A stretch of DNA of 64,000 nucleotides from contig NZ_CP107968.1 in assembly GCF_036084755.1 (NCBI RefSeq), forward strand, positions 7,944,001 to 8,008,000, given 5' to 3'. Shown here piece by piece: positions 9,486 to 17,848 of this stretch; the first letter of the stretch is position 1, and each line of letters starts with the position of its first letter. A program made the translations under genes and the position numbers. Below the pieces are notes generated by a model. That model ran no database searches. It had not been told where the DNA came from and saw only the letters and a list, made by a program, of their open reading frames with translations. Source of the stretch: Streptomyces sp. NBC_00370 (GTDB taxonomy: Bacteria; Actinomycetota; Actinomycetes; Streptomycetales; Streptomycetaceae).

Positions 9486-11034
9486 ACACCACCCGCGTGC
9501 CGGGGGAGTGTTCCTGGTCGATGCCGATGACACCGCCGTGGTACTCCACGATCTTCTTGCACAGCGCCAGACCGATGCCGTTGCCGGTGTACTGCTCCCG
9601 GGTGTGCAGCCGCTGGAAGATGACGAAGACCCGCTCCCGGTACTCCTCCTCGATCCCGATGCCGTTGTCCGACACGGAGAACTCCCAGCTCTCCCCGGTA
9701 CGGCGCGCACCCACATGGACCACCGGAGACCGGTCGGGGGAGCGGAACTTGACCGCGTTGCCGATCAGGTTCTGCAGCAGCATGCCGAGTTGGGTCGGTT
9801 CGCCGTGCACGGTCGGCAGCGGGTCATGGGTGACGACGGTGCCGGACTCCTCGATCGCCATGCCGAGCGAGTCGACGGTACGGTCGAACAGCGCCGCCAG
9901 GTCGACGGCGACGTGATCGGTGAGCAGCCTGCCCACCCGGGAGAACGCCAGCAGATCGTTGATCAGGCCCTGCATACGGTTGGCGCCGTCCACGGCGAAG
10001 GCGATGTACTGCCGGGCCCGGTCGTCGAGTTGGGCCCCGTACCGCCGCTCCAGCAGCTGGCAGAAGCTGGCCACCTTCCGCAGCGGCTCCTGGAGGTCGT
10101 GGGACGCGACGTAGGCGAACTGTTCCAGTTCGGAGTTGGACCGGCGCAGTTCGTCGGTCTGCTCGCTGAGATGGTGCTGCGCCTCGTCGCTGAAGGCCAG
10201 TTCGTCGGCGAGCCTGCGGCGCATGGACTCGACGTCCCGCGCGAGCAGCCGCAGATCGGCGGGGCCCGACTCGGTGACCGGATGGTCGAAGTCACCGCCG
10301 GCCACCAGGCGGACCTCGGCCGACAGCCGGTCCACATGGGTGGTCACGCCCCTGCGCAGCCCGACGAAGACCAGACCGGTGAGCGCGAGGATGACCGCGG
10401 CGATGGCGAGGAAGGTCCAGTTGCGCAGGGACCGGGCGTCCTCCAGATCGCCGCGCGCCTCGACCCGTTCGGCCTGCAGATGCCGCTGCTGGGTGGCGAG
10501 CGCGGCGCGGACCGTGTCGAAGGCCTGCTTGCCCCCCTCGGCGCGCTCGGTGGCCACCTTCACCGGATCGGCGGCCGTGGCGACGGGCTCGGCGACCAGG
10601 GCCTGCCAGCGCGCCGCGTAGCGGTGCACGGCGGCCAGATCGGCCGCGGCCGCGGTGTCGTCACCGTCGAGCGCCGTGAGCTGGCGCTCCGCCGTGCGCT
10701 GCTGGGCGAGCCCGTCGCGGTAGGGCGTGAGGAAGTCGGCCCGGCCCGTCATGCCGTAGCCGCGGATGCCCGTCTCCTGGTTCACCAGCGCGCTCTCCAG
10801 CCGCACCGAGGTGATCAGGGCGGGTGAACTCCGTTCGACCAGACGGTTGTTGATCGTCGAGGAGTGCGCGAAGATCCACGCGCCGCAGACCCCGAGCACC
10901 AGGAGCACCGACAGCGCGGCGCTCGCGCCGACACTCAGCCAGCGCCGGGTGGTCCACCCGGTGGGTCCCGGCGCTGGCCGGGGCGCGCGCTCGGCGACGG
11001 CCGGGGACGTGGCCTGGACTTCTACGGTGCCCAC
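9463..11034 (-). CDS. CHASE3-HAMP sensor histidine kinase
   Basis: 523 residues from GTG 11034, chosen because purine-rich GGAGAAGAGAAG lies just upstream; the frame stays open to 11133. Two membrane helices (~33-56 and ~206-226) flank an extracytoplasmic CHASE3-like helical sensor (NQETGIRGY, then LTPYRDG). HAMP follows, then HisKA with phospho-acceptor H312 in ASHDLQEPL, and an HATPase with N-box NLIGNAVKF and G motifs SDNGIGI and GNGIGLALCKKI. The architecture matches phytochrome-like kinases that pair with Rcp1-type receiver proteins, and the divergent gene at 11175 supplies one. Confidence 0.93.
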   Translation of the reverse strand: MGTVEVQATSPAVAERAPRPAPGPTGWTTRRWLSVGASAALSVLLVLGVCGAWIFAHSSTINNRLVERSSPALITSVRLESALVNQETGIRGYGMTGRADFLTPYRDGLAQQRTAERQLTALDGDDTAAAADLAAVHRYAARWQALVAEPVATAADPVKVATERAEGGKQAFDTVRAALATQQRHLQAERVEARGDLEDARSLRNWTFLAIAAVILALTGLVFVGLRRGVTTHVDRLSAEVRLVAGGDFDHPVTESGPADLRLLARDVESMRRRLADELAFSDEAQHHLSEQTDELRRSNSELEQFAYVASHDLQEPLRKVASFCQLLERRYGAQLDDRARQYIAFAVDGANRMQGLINDLLAFSRVGRLLTDHVAVDLAALFDRTVDSLGMAIEESGTVVTHDPLPTVHGEPTQLGMLLQNLIGNAVKFRSPDRSPVVHVGARRTGESWEFSVSDNGIGIEEEYRERVFVIFQRLHTREQYTGNGIGLALCKKIVEYHGGVIGIDQEHSPGTRVVFTLPDAR

Positions 11035-11174
11035 TGCGCTTCTCTTCTCCAGGTATGACGGATACCGGCCGTGATCCGGGCGGCTCCCGTGATCCGGACC
11101 GCTCCGGCGGCACAGCGTACCGTCGTCCGACAACGTTTGTTGTCACGGGGGCGTATCGCCCGTAGGGTACGGGC

Positions 11175-11948
11175 ATGGCCCGCGACCTCACCGTTCGTCC
11201 TGACCACGACGAGCTGACCGCATCCGCCGAGAGAGCCGTGACCGAGCTCGCCCGGCGGCTGGCCGAAGAAGGCGGACCGCTCGGCCGGCTCCGCGTCCTC
11301 GCCTATCTCGACCGGGCCGTCGAGCGCTGCGCCAGAGAGGAAGCGGCCGAGGCCGTGCGGGCGGGCGCGGGCTATCCGCAGCTCGGCACCGCCTGGGGCA
11401 TCAGCAGGCAGGGGGCCCGCAGACGCTGGCCCGGTCTGGTCTTCACCGCACAACCCGCCACCCGTCCACTGCCCGTCCCCGACAGCAGGAGCCCCGCCAT
11501 GAACGCCTACGCCCCCGACCGTCCGTACACCGTGCTCCTCGTGGACGACGATCCGGCGGACGCGATGCTGATCGAGGACGCCCTGGTCGAACGCGGCATG
11601 GCCCGCACCATCGCCCGCGCCGACGACGGGGTGGCCGCGCTCGAATACCTCCGTGACCCGGCGAACGCGCGCCCCGACCTGATCGTCCTCGATCTCAACA
11701 TGCCCCGGATGAACGGCAGGGAGCTGCTCGCCGTCCTGAAGGACGATCCGCTGCTCGGCAGCATCCCGGTGGTGGTGCTCACCACGTCGGCCGCCCCTGA
11801 CGACATCGAGGACGCCTACCGGCAGCACGCCAACGCGTATGTCACCAAGCCGGTCAACCTCGACGAGTTCATCGACTCGGTCCAGGGCATCGACGCGTTC
11901 TTCCTCGACACGGCGGCGCCTTCGCCCCGCCCGAAGGACCAGCGCTGA
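11175..11948 (+). CDS. HTH-like segment in frame with Rcp1-type response regulator
   Basis: The uninterrupted frame encodes 257 residues. The first ~95 resemble small Streptomyces helix-turn-helix proteins (GYPQLGTAWGISRQGARRRW). After a proline-rich linker comes a stand-alone receiver like Rcp1, with acidic pocket DDD, phospho-acceptor D173 in VLDLNMPRMNG and lysine in VTKPVN. An AGGAG at 11487-11491, seven bases before ATG 11499, could start a 149-residue receiver-only protein. The locus may therefore make a fusion, the short form, or both. It is divergent from the CHASE3 kinase, its likely partner. Confidence 0.85.
   Translation: MARDLTVRPDHDELTASAERAVTELARRLAEEGGPLGRLRVLAYLDRAVERCAREEAAEAVRAGAGYPQLGTAWGISRQGARRRWPGLVFTAQPATRPLPVPDSRSPAMNAYAPDRPYTVLLVDDDPADAMLIEDALVERGMARTIARADDGVAALEYLRDPANARPDLIVLDLNMPRMNGRELLAVLKDDPLLGSIPVVVLTTSAAPDDIEDAYRQHANAYVTKPVNLDEFIDSVQGIDAFFLDTAAPSPRPKDQR
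11487..11501 (+). promoter_or_regulatory. Internal ribosome binding site and ATG of receiver-only product
   Basis: AGGAG with a seven-base spacer precedes ATG 11499, in frame inside the 11175 gene and exactly at the start of the receiver homology. It is a better Shine-Dalgarno than that of the upstream ATG 11175. This argues for translation of the receiver alone, either as an internal start or as the only true start. Confidence 0.6.
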
Positions 11949-11976
11949 AGGGGGACACGACCTCGGACCGGTCCGC

Positions 11977-13056
11977 TCACCGCGGGGGTACGCGCGAGCC
12001 GAGCAACTCCGCCACCAGCGCGCCGACCTGGCCGGTCTCCACGAGGAAGCCGTCGTGTCCGTACGGCGAGCGGACCACCCGCAGCCGCCCCGCGCCGGGT
12101 ATCTGCTCGGCCAGGGCGGCTTGTTGGGCGAGCGGGTAGAGCCGGTCGGAGTCGACGCCGGCGATCAGCGCGGGCATCGTGACCCGGCGCAGCGCCGCCG
12201 GCACACCGCCGCGGCCCCGGCCGATGTCATGGCCGTTCATCGCCTCCGTGAGCACCACATAGCTGCCTGCGTCGAAGCGGCGCACCAGCTTCGCCGCGTG
12301 ATGGTCGAGATACGACTCCACCTGGTAACGCCCGCCCCGCCAGGGGTCCTCACCCGGCTGCGGGGCGCCGCCGAACCGGGCGGCCAGTTCCGCCTCGCTG
12401 CGGTACGTCACATGCGCGACGCGCCGGGCGAGACCGAGACCGGCCTGCGGCCCCTCACCGGCCGGGGCGTCGTGGTAGTCACCGCCCCGCCAGCCGGGGT
12501 CCGACCGGATCGCGGCCAACTGCACCGCGCCCCAGGCGATCTGGTCGGCCGAGGCGGCCGCCGGGCACGCCAGGACCAGCAGTGACCCCGTACGCTCCGG
12601 GCGGCTCACCGCCCATTCCAGCGCGCGCATGCCCCCCATGGAGCCGCCGATGACGGCGGCCCACCGGCTGATGCCCAGCGCGTCGGCGAGCCCCGCCTCT
12701 GCGGCCACCTGGTCGCGCTGGGTCAGATACGGGAAGGAGCCGCCCCAGCGGCCGCCGCCGGGCCGCGGCGAAGCGGGTCCGGTACTGCCCTGGCAGCCGC
12801 CCAGCACATTGGGGGCGACCACGAACCACCGGTCCGTGTCGAGTGGTCGGCCCGGACCGACCAGCGCGTCCCACCAGCCGTCCGTGGGATGCCCGGGTCC
12901 TGCGGGGCCCGCGAGATGGCTGTCGCCGGTCAGCGCGTGCAGGACCAGCACCGCGTTCGACCGGTCAGGGGCGAGTTCGCCCCACGTCTCGTAGGCGAGC
13001 CGTACCCCGGGAAGCAGCCCGCCCGCCTCCAGCGGCAGCGGATCCGGCAGGCTCAC
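11977..13056 (-). CDS. metX: Homoserine O-acetyltransferase
   Basis: 359 residues, alpha/beta-hydrolase fold of the MetX family. The nucleophile S139 lies in IGGSMGGM, the acid in GVDSDRLYP (~302-304) and H334 in YGHDGF; the family signature LHALTGDSH is near residue 40. It activates homoserine with acetyl-CoA (succinyl-CoA in some homologues) for direct sulfhydrylation. It lies 92 bases downstream of metY on the same strand, the expected pair for methionine synthesis from sulfide. GTG 13056 is the first available start and lacks a good Shine-Dalgarno, so coupling to metY is likely. Confidence 0.93.
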   Translation of the reverse strand: MSLPDPLPLEAGGLLPGVRLAYETWGELAPDRSNAVLVLHALTGDSHLAGPAGPGHPTDGWWDALVGPGRPLDTDRWFVVAPNVLGGCQGSTGPASPRPGGGRWGGSFPYLTQRDQVAAEAGLADALGISRWAAVIGGSMGGMRALEWAVSRPERTGSLLVLACPAAASADQIAWGAVQLAAIRSDPGWRGGDYHDAPAGEGPQAGLGLARRVAHVTYRSEAELAARFGGAPQPGEDPWRGGRYQVESYLDHHAAKLVRRFDAGSYVVLTEAMNGHDIGRGRGGVPAALRRVTMPALIAGVDSDRLYPLAQQAALAEQIPGAGRLRVVRSPYGHDGFLVETGQVGALVAELLGSRVPPR

Positions 13057-13148
13057 CCAAGCCCGGCGGCCCGGCGGATCCCCCTCCTGCCAGGCCCCGC
13101 TGGCCGGCGGCCGTGGCAGGGGGAGGGTGCCCGGTGCTGACTCCGCTT

Positions 13149-14462
13149 TCAGGACGCCGCCTTGGCCGCCCGGAACCCCGACTCCAGATCGGCCTTGAGG
13201 TCGTCCACGCTCTCCAGACCCACCGACAGCCGGACCAGACCGGGTGAGGTCCCCGTCGCGGTCAACTGCTCCTCGTCCAGCTGGCTGTGGGTCGTCGAGG
13301 CCGGATGGATGATCAGGCTGCGCACATCGCCGATGTTGGCGAGATGGCTGAACAGCTCGACGGCGTCGACGAACCGCTTGCCCGCCTCCACCCCGTCCCG
13401 CAGCTCGAACGCGAGGACGGCGCCCGCGCCGCGCGGCAGATAGCGCTGCCCCGCCTCGTACCAGCGGTTGGACTCAAGCCCGGGGTAATGGACGGCGGAG
13501 ACCTCGTCGCGCTGCTCCAGCCACTGCGCCAGGGCAAGGGCGTTGGCGGTGTGCCGCTCCACGCGCAGACTCAGCGTCTCGACACCCTGCAGCAGCAGGA
13601 ACGCCGAGTGCGGGGAGAGCGCGGGGCCGATGTCGCGCAGCAGTTGGACGCGGAGCTTCACCGCGAAGGCGCCGGGCCCGAGGTCGGGCCAGTAGCGCAG
13701 CCCGTGGTAACTCGGGTCGGGGGAGTGGAAGTCGGCGAAGCGCTCGGCGTGCGCGCCGAAGTCGAAGGTGCCGCCGTCCACGACCACACCGCCGATGGTC
13801 GTGCCGTGCCCGCCGAGGAACTTGGTCGCCGAGTGGACGACGATGTCGGCGCCGTGCTCGATCGGCCGCAGCAGGAACGGGGTCGGCACGGTGTTGTCGA
13901 CGATCAGCGGCAGGCCGGCGTCGTGCGCCGCGTCCGCCACGGCCCGTACGTCGAGGACGTTGCCCCGGGGATTGCCCAGCGTCTCGGCGAACAGCGCCTT
14001 GGTGTTGGGCCGGACGGCGGCGCGCCAGGCGTCGATGTCGTCCGGGTCGTCGACGAAGGACACCTCGATGCCGAAGCGGGGCAGTGTGTGGCGCAGCAGG
14101 TTGTACGTGCCGCCGTACAGGGACGTGCTGGAGACGATGTGGTCACCGGCGCGGGCCAGGGTGAGGATCGCCAGCGTCTCGGCCGCCTGGCCCGAGGCGA
14201 CGGCGACAGCGGCGACCCCGCCCTCCAGGGCGGCGATCCGCTGCTCCAGGACATCCTGGGTCGGGTTGTGGATCCGGGTGTAGATGTTGCCCGGTTCGGC
14301 GAGGGAGAACAGGTCCGCCGCGTGCTGGGTGTCCTTGAAGACGAACGACGTGGTCTGGTAGATCGGCACCGCGCGGGCCCCGGTCGTCGGGTCGGGCTCG
14401 GCGCCCGCGTGGATCTGCTTGGTCTCGAAGGACCACTTGGCGAAGTCGGCGGGCTGGCTCAT
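13149..14462 (-). CDS. metY: O-acetylhomoserine aminocarboxypropyltransferase / sulfhydrylase
   Basis: 437 residues from ATG 14462; the frame runs on upstream to 14939 but homology begins at FAKWSFETKQIHAG. It is a Cys/Met-metabolism PLP enzyme with PLP lysine K214 in VVHSATKFLGGHG, NPTQDVLEQRIAALEGG near residue 66 and the conserved SLYGGTYNL. It converts O-acetylhomoserine plus sulfide to homocysteine. The length fits MetY (about 430) better than MetB/MetZ (about 390). Its 5' region is shared with the divergent leader-peptide/ABC operon. No S-box or SAM-IV riboswitch signature was seen in the 160 bases upstream. Confidence 0.93.
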   Translation of the reverse strand: MSQPADFAKWSFETKQIHAGAEPDPTTGARAVPIYQTTSFVFKDTQHAADLFSLAEPGNIYTRIHNPTQDVLEQRIAALEGGVAAVAVASGQAAETLAILTLARAGDHIVSSTSLYGGTYNLLRHTLPRFGIEVSFVDDPDDIDAWRAAVRPNTKALFAETLGNPRGNVLDVRAVADAAHDAGLPLIVDNTVPTPFLLRPIEHGADIVVHSATKFLGGHGTTIGGVVVDGGTFDFGAHAERFADFHSPDPSYHGLRYWPDLGPGAFAVKLRVQLLRDIGPALSPHSAFLLLQGVETLSLRVERHTANALALAQWLEQRDEVSAVHYPGLESNRWYEAGQRYLPRGAGAVLAFELRDGVEAGKRFVDAVELFSHLANIGDVRSLIIHPASTTHSQLDEEQLTATGTSPGLVRLSVGLESVDDLKADLESGFRAAKAAS

Positions 14463-14585
14463 GTGCAGGACGGTAGAAGTCGCCCGGGAGCGGCGAAAGG
14501 CCGCGGCCGGTATGGCCATGAATCCGCAATGCGGCCGCAACACATGTCTGGATCGTTTCGTCTGCGGCCCGATCCTGAACAATCC

Positions 14586-14614
14586 TTGACCGGTTCCGGC
14601 CACGGTGCCATGCT
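14586..14614 (+). promoter_or_regulatory. Promoter of leader peptide 1, apparently leaderless
   Basis: TTGACC (14586-14591), a 17-base spacer and CATGCT (14609-14614) form a sigma-70-like promoter. Its expected +1 (14620-14622) coincides with the ATG of the leader peptide. The -10 is weak. Between metY (14462) and this box I see nothing else that I can name. Confidence 0.45.
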
Positions 14615-14621
14615 CCTGCCC

Positions 14622-14702
14622 ATGTCGCGGACCGTTGTTCTGACACACCGCCGTGTGGTCGACCACATGCTGGTCACCAGCACCGCCTGTCACACCCACT
14701 GA
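14622..14702 (+). CDS. Cys-containing leader peptide 1 (sulfur attenuator family)
   Basis: 26 residues; an in-frame ATG at 14610 would add four. The core HRRVVDHMLVTSTAC aligns without gaps to the other leader peptides in this window (R-R-x-V-D, then Cys nine residues after Asp). No Shine-Dalgarno is present; the start sits on the predicted +1, so it would be translated leaderless. Two hairpins lie in the 254-base stretch between its stop and the ABC permease. NCBI annotates such actinobacterial genes as putative leader peptide, and cysteine-responsive short uORFs are known in mycobacteria. Here it should sense Cys (and possibly His/Thr) supply and set expression of the importer operon. Confidence 0.7.
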   Translation: MSRTVVLTHRRVVDHMLVTSTACHTH

Positions 14703-14710
14703 CGTATCTC

Positions 14711-14740
14711 CCGTCCCCCGAACTCTGCGGTGGGGGACGG
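14711..14740 (+). promoter_or_regulatory. Hairpin after leader peptide 1, possible attenuator
   Basis: Perfect 9-bp stem CCGTCCCCC / GGGGGACGG with a 12-base loop, beginning nine bases after the leader stop. It lacks a U tract, so it could pause polymerase or act through RNA rearrangement rather than as a classical terminator. A second 7-bp stem (GAGCCCC 14763-14769 / GGGGCTC 14783-14789) follows before the permease gene. Confidence 0.45.
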
Positions 14741-14956
14741 CACTTCCTGTCCGAAACCCGTCGAGCCCCCTGTCGTGACCGCGGGGCTCCGGGACTCTGC
14801 CGCGCCCGCACCCCGGGCTGCCACCACCTCTGAGGCCGCCGTCGGCCGTGCGCGACGACGCGCGTGGTTTGCGGTGTGCCGCTCCGCCGTACCGTTCCGG
14901 GAGTTCCCTGTGCCCACCCTTCGTGACACCCGCGCTCATGTTCCGGGTGGCGCCCC

Positions 14957-15943
14957 ATGACCGAGCCTTCCGCCCCCGTGGTCGACGCCCCGCAGACCCC
15001 GCCCGGGCAACCGGCCGCCGAGAGCGCCGATCTCGCCGCCCAGCGCGTCGTCGGACTGCGCCACCCGTGGCGGTGGATCCTCACGGCGATCGTGCTGGTG
15101 GTCGTCGCGCAGGCCGTGCACGGCCTGGTGACCAACCCGTTCTACCAATGGGACAGGTTCGGCTACTGGTTCCTGCGCCCGGTGATCCTCGACGGGCTGC
15201 TGATCACCCTCAAGGTCGCCGCCTGGAGCGCGGTGCTCGGCCTGCTCGGCGGGGTGGTGCTCGCCCTGGGCCGGCTCTCGAAGAGCCCGGTGCTGCGCTC
15301 GGTCGCGTGGGTGTACATCTGGCTCTTCCGGTCCATCCCGCTGATCGTCGTGCTGCTCTTCCTCTACAACGTGAGCGCCCTGTACAAGACACTGAGCCTC
15401 GGCATCCCCTTCGGCCCCGGCTTCGTCCACTTCAGCGAGTCGAGCCTCGCCACCGACATGGTGGTGGCGATCGTCGGACTCAGCCTCAACGAGGCCGCCT
15501 ACGCCGCCGAGGTGGTCAGGGCCGGTGTGCTCTCCGTCGACCAGGGCCAGCACGAAGCGGCGTCCGCGCTGGGGCTGCCCAAGGGCTACCAGTTCACCCG
15601 GATCGTCTTCCCGCAGGCGCTCAGGGCGATCGTGCCGTCCTACGTGAACCAGCTGATCGGGCTGATCAAAAGCACCTCACTGGTCTTCTACGTCTCCCTG
15701 CTGGACCTCTTCGGCCAGGTGCAGAGCATGGGCAGCACCTACCCCGGCGACATCGTGCCGCTGCTGATGGTGGCGACGCTCTGGTACGTGATCCTGACCA
15801 GCGTCGTCTCGGTCGTCCAGTACTACGTGGAGCGGTACTACTCCCGCGGCGCGCTGCGGACCGTACCGCCGACCCCGCTGCAGAAACTACGCGCCGGCAT
15901 CAAGGCGTTGCGCGCCCGCATCGAGATCGGATCAGCGACATGA
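14957..15943 (+). CDS. Polar amino-acid-type ABC transporter permease
   Basis: 328 residues with a soluble N-terminus of ~35 residues and about five or six membrane helices. The inner-loop EAA signature is EAASALGLPKGYQFTRIVFPQAL. The sequence is of the HisM/GlnP class (one permease, probably homodimeric), the class used for cystine, glutamine and opine-like solutes. The stop overlaps the ATPase start (ATGA). Its position behind a Cys-motif leader peptide suggests a sulfur-containing amino acid or derivative as cargo; this is inference. Confidence 0.9.
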   Translation: MTEPSAPVVDAPQTPPGQPAAESADLAAQRVVGLRHPWRWILTAIVLVVVAQAVHGLVTNPFYQWDRFGYWFLRPVILDGLLITLKVAAWSAVLGLLGGVVLALGRLSKSPVLRSVAWVYIWLFRSIPLIVVLLFLYNVSALYKTLSLGIPFGPGFVHFSESSLATDMVVAIVGLSLNEAAYAAEVVRAGVLSVDQGQHEAASALGLPKGYQFTRIVFPQALRAIVPSYVNQLIGLIKSTSLVFYVSLLDLFGQVQSMGSTYPGDIVPLLMVATLWYVILTSVVSVVQYYVERYYSRGALRTVPPTPLQKLRAGIKALRARIEIGSAT

Positions 15944-16713
15944 CGAGCGTGACACCCGCGGCCGTGGAGATCCACGGGGCGCACAAGTGGTACGGCACGC
16001 ACCGGGTGCTGACGGACGTCGATCTCACCGTCCTGCCGGGACAGGTCACCGTGATCATCGGGCCGTCGGGGTCCGGCAAGTCCACACTGCTCCGGGCCGT
16101 CAACCACCTGGAGAAGCTCGACATCGGGTATGTCAGTGTGAACGGCGAGCCGATCGGCGTACGCCACCAGGGCGGCCGGCTCAAGGAGATCAGCGAACGG
16201 GCGATCCTCGCCCAGCGCAGCCGGATCGGCTTCGTCTTCCAGAACTTCAACCTCTTCCCGCACCTGACCGTGCTGGACAACGTCGCAGCGGCCCCGGTGG
16301 CGACCCGGCGCAAGAGCCGTCCGCAGGCCCAGGAGCTGGCGCGGACCCTGCTGGAGCGGGTGGGGCTCGGCGACAAGGCCGACGCCTACCCGCGGCAGCT
16401 GTCCGGCGGCCAGCAGCAGCGGGTGGCCATCGCCCGGGCGCTCGCCCTGGAGCCCGGCGTCATCCTCTTCGACGAACCCACCTCGGCCCTCGACCCCGAA
16501 CTCGTCGGGGAGGTGCTGGCCGTGATCAAGGATCTCGCCACCGGTGGTACGACGCTGATCGTCGTCACCCACGAGATCGGCTTCGCCCGCGAGGTGGCCG
16601 ACCTGGTCGTCTTCATCGACGGCGGCCGCATTCTCGAACAGGGCACCCCCGACGAGGTGTTGGGCAATCCGCAGCATCCGAGGACCCGGGAGTTCCTGAG
16701 CCGCGTGCTGTGA
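15940..16713 (+). CDS. Amino-acid-type ABC transporter ATP-binding protein
   Basis: 257 residues. Walker A is GPSGSGKST, the Q-loop lies in FQNFNLFPHLTVLDN, the ABC signature is LSGGQQQR, Walker B is ILFDEPTSALDPELVG and the H-loop is VVTHE. It is of the GlnQ/TcyN class. An insertion between Walker A and the Q-loop (IGVRHQGGRLKEISERAILAQ) is shared with the second ATPase at 20852, so the two importers are paralogous. The start ATG overlaps the permease stop. Confidence 0.95.
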   Translation: MTSVTPAAVEIHGAHKWYGTHRVLTDVDLTVLPGQVTVIIGPSGSGKSTLLRAVNHLEKLDIGYVSVNGEPIGVRHQGGRLKEISERAILAQRSRIGFVFQNFNLFPHLTVLDNVAAAPVATRRKSRPQAQELARTLLERVGLGDKADAYPRQLSGGQQQRVAIARALALEPGVILFDEPTSALDPELVGEVLAVIKDLATGGTTLIVVTHEIGFAREVADLVVFIDGGRILEQGTPDEVLGNPQHPRTREFLSRVL

Positions 16714-16778
16714 ACCCCGCCGCCCCCGACCGACCTTCCCCGTCCACCGAGCTCCAACTGAACCGACCGAGGATCATC

Positions 16779-17807
16779 ATGCCGCAGACCCGTTCCAGAC
16801 TCTTCCGGAGTGCCGCCGCCGCAGCGGCCGTCGCCGCCATGGCCACCGGCCTCGCCGCCTGCGGCAGCGACAGCGTCTCCGACGCGGGCTCGTCCGCCGC
16901 CGGCGCCGGTGCCAAGGGGAAGGTCGTCATCGGCGCGCTCTCCAACGGCGCGGCGCGGGAGACCACGCTCACCGTCCCCGAAGTGGCGTCCATCCGCGCA
17001 GGACTCCCCAAGGACCTGGTGAAGCGCGGCGAACTGACCATCGGTCTCGGCCTGCTGCCGTCCGGCTCGCCGCCGCTCGGCTACACCGGCAACGACCAGA
17101 AGACCCTGACCGGCTCGGAGCCGGACCTCGGCAGGCTCGTCGCCGCGGTCTTCGGGCTCAAGCCCGTGCTCGCCAACGCCACCTGGGACAACCTGTTCGT
17201 GGGCATCGACAGCGGCAAGAGCGACGTCGGCTTCTCCAACATCACCGACACCGAGGAGCGCAAGCAGAAGTACGACTTCGCCTGCTACCGGCAGGACAAC
17301 CTCGGCTTCGAGGTGGTCAAGGACAGCACCTGGAACTTCGACGGCACCTACCGCAGCCTGGCAGGCAAGACGGTCGCCGTGGGCGCGGGCACCAACCAGG
17401 AGCGGATCCTGCTGCACTGGCGGGACCAGCTCAAGGCGGAGGGGAAGAAGCTCACCGTCAAGTACTTCCAGGAGAGCAACAGCACGTATCTCGCGCTGGC
17501 CTCCGGCCGGATCGACGCCTACTTCGCACCGAACCCGAGCGTCGCCTACCACACCGTGCAGACGGCGAAGACGCCCAAGGCCACCCGCAGCGCCGGCACG
17601 TACTCCGGCGCCGGCGCCACCCTCCAGGGGCTGATCTGCGCGACCACCAAGAAGGACAGCGGACTTGCCAAGCCGCTGTCCGAGGCGATCAACTATCTGA
17701 TCAAGAACGGTCAGTACGACAAGTGGCTCGACGCCTGGCACCTGGACAACGAGGCGGTGCCCACGTCGAAGGTCAACCCGCCCGGACTCCCGAAGACCGA
17801 CTCGTAG
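16779..17807 (+). CDS. ABC transporter substrate-binding lipoprotein
   Basis: 342 residues. It has a signal peptide with lipobox LAAC (Cys ~28) and a periplasmic-binding-protein-type-2 fold of the amino-acid (SBP_bac_3) class; the segment YFAPNPSVAYHTVQ is typical of the hinge region. A short charged N-terminal region (residues 45-75) precedes the binding fold and is longer than in cystine-binding proteins. It captures the solute for the 14957/15940 importer. ATG 16779 follows an AGGA eight bases upstream. Confidence 0.92.
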   Translation: MPQTRSRLFRSAAAAAAVAAMATGLAACGSDSVSDAGSSAAGAGAKGKVVIGALSNGAARETTLTVPEVASIRAGLPKDLVKRGELTIGLGLLPSGSPPLGYTGNDQKTLTGSEPDLGRLVAAVFGLKPVLANATWDNLFVGIDSGKSDVGFSNITDTEERKQKYDFACYRQDNLGFEVVKDSTWNFDGTYRSLAGKTVAVGAGTNQERILLHWRDQLKAEGKKLTVKYFQESNSTYLALASGRIDAYFAPNPSVAYHTVQTAKTPKATRSAGTYSGAGATLQGLICATTKKDSGLAKPLSEAINYLIKNGQYDKWLDAWHLDNEAVPTSKVNPPGLPKTDS

Positions 17808-17848
17808 TCCGCGGGCACGGCCCCGGGCCACGAGAGGAGAACAACGCC

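Noticed and set aside
14463..14620. SAM riboswitch upstream of metY
   Set aside because: Read on the minus strand, none of the S-box or SAM-IV core sequences is visible. The stretch is better explained by divergent promoters.
13287..14702. 471-residue plus-strand frame opposite metY
   Set aside because: Its body is antisense to metY without protein-like features. Only the last 26 codons, from ATG 14622, are kept as the leader peptide.
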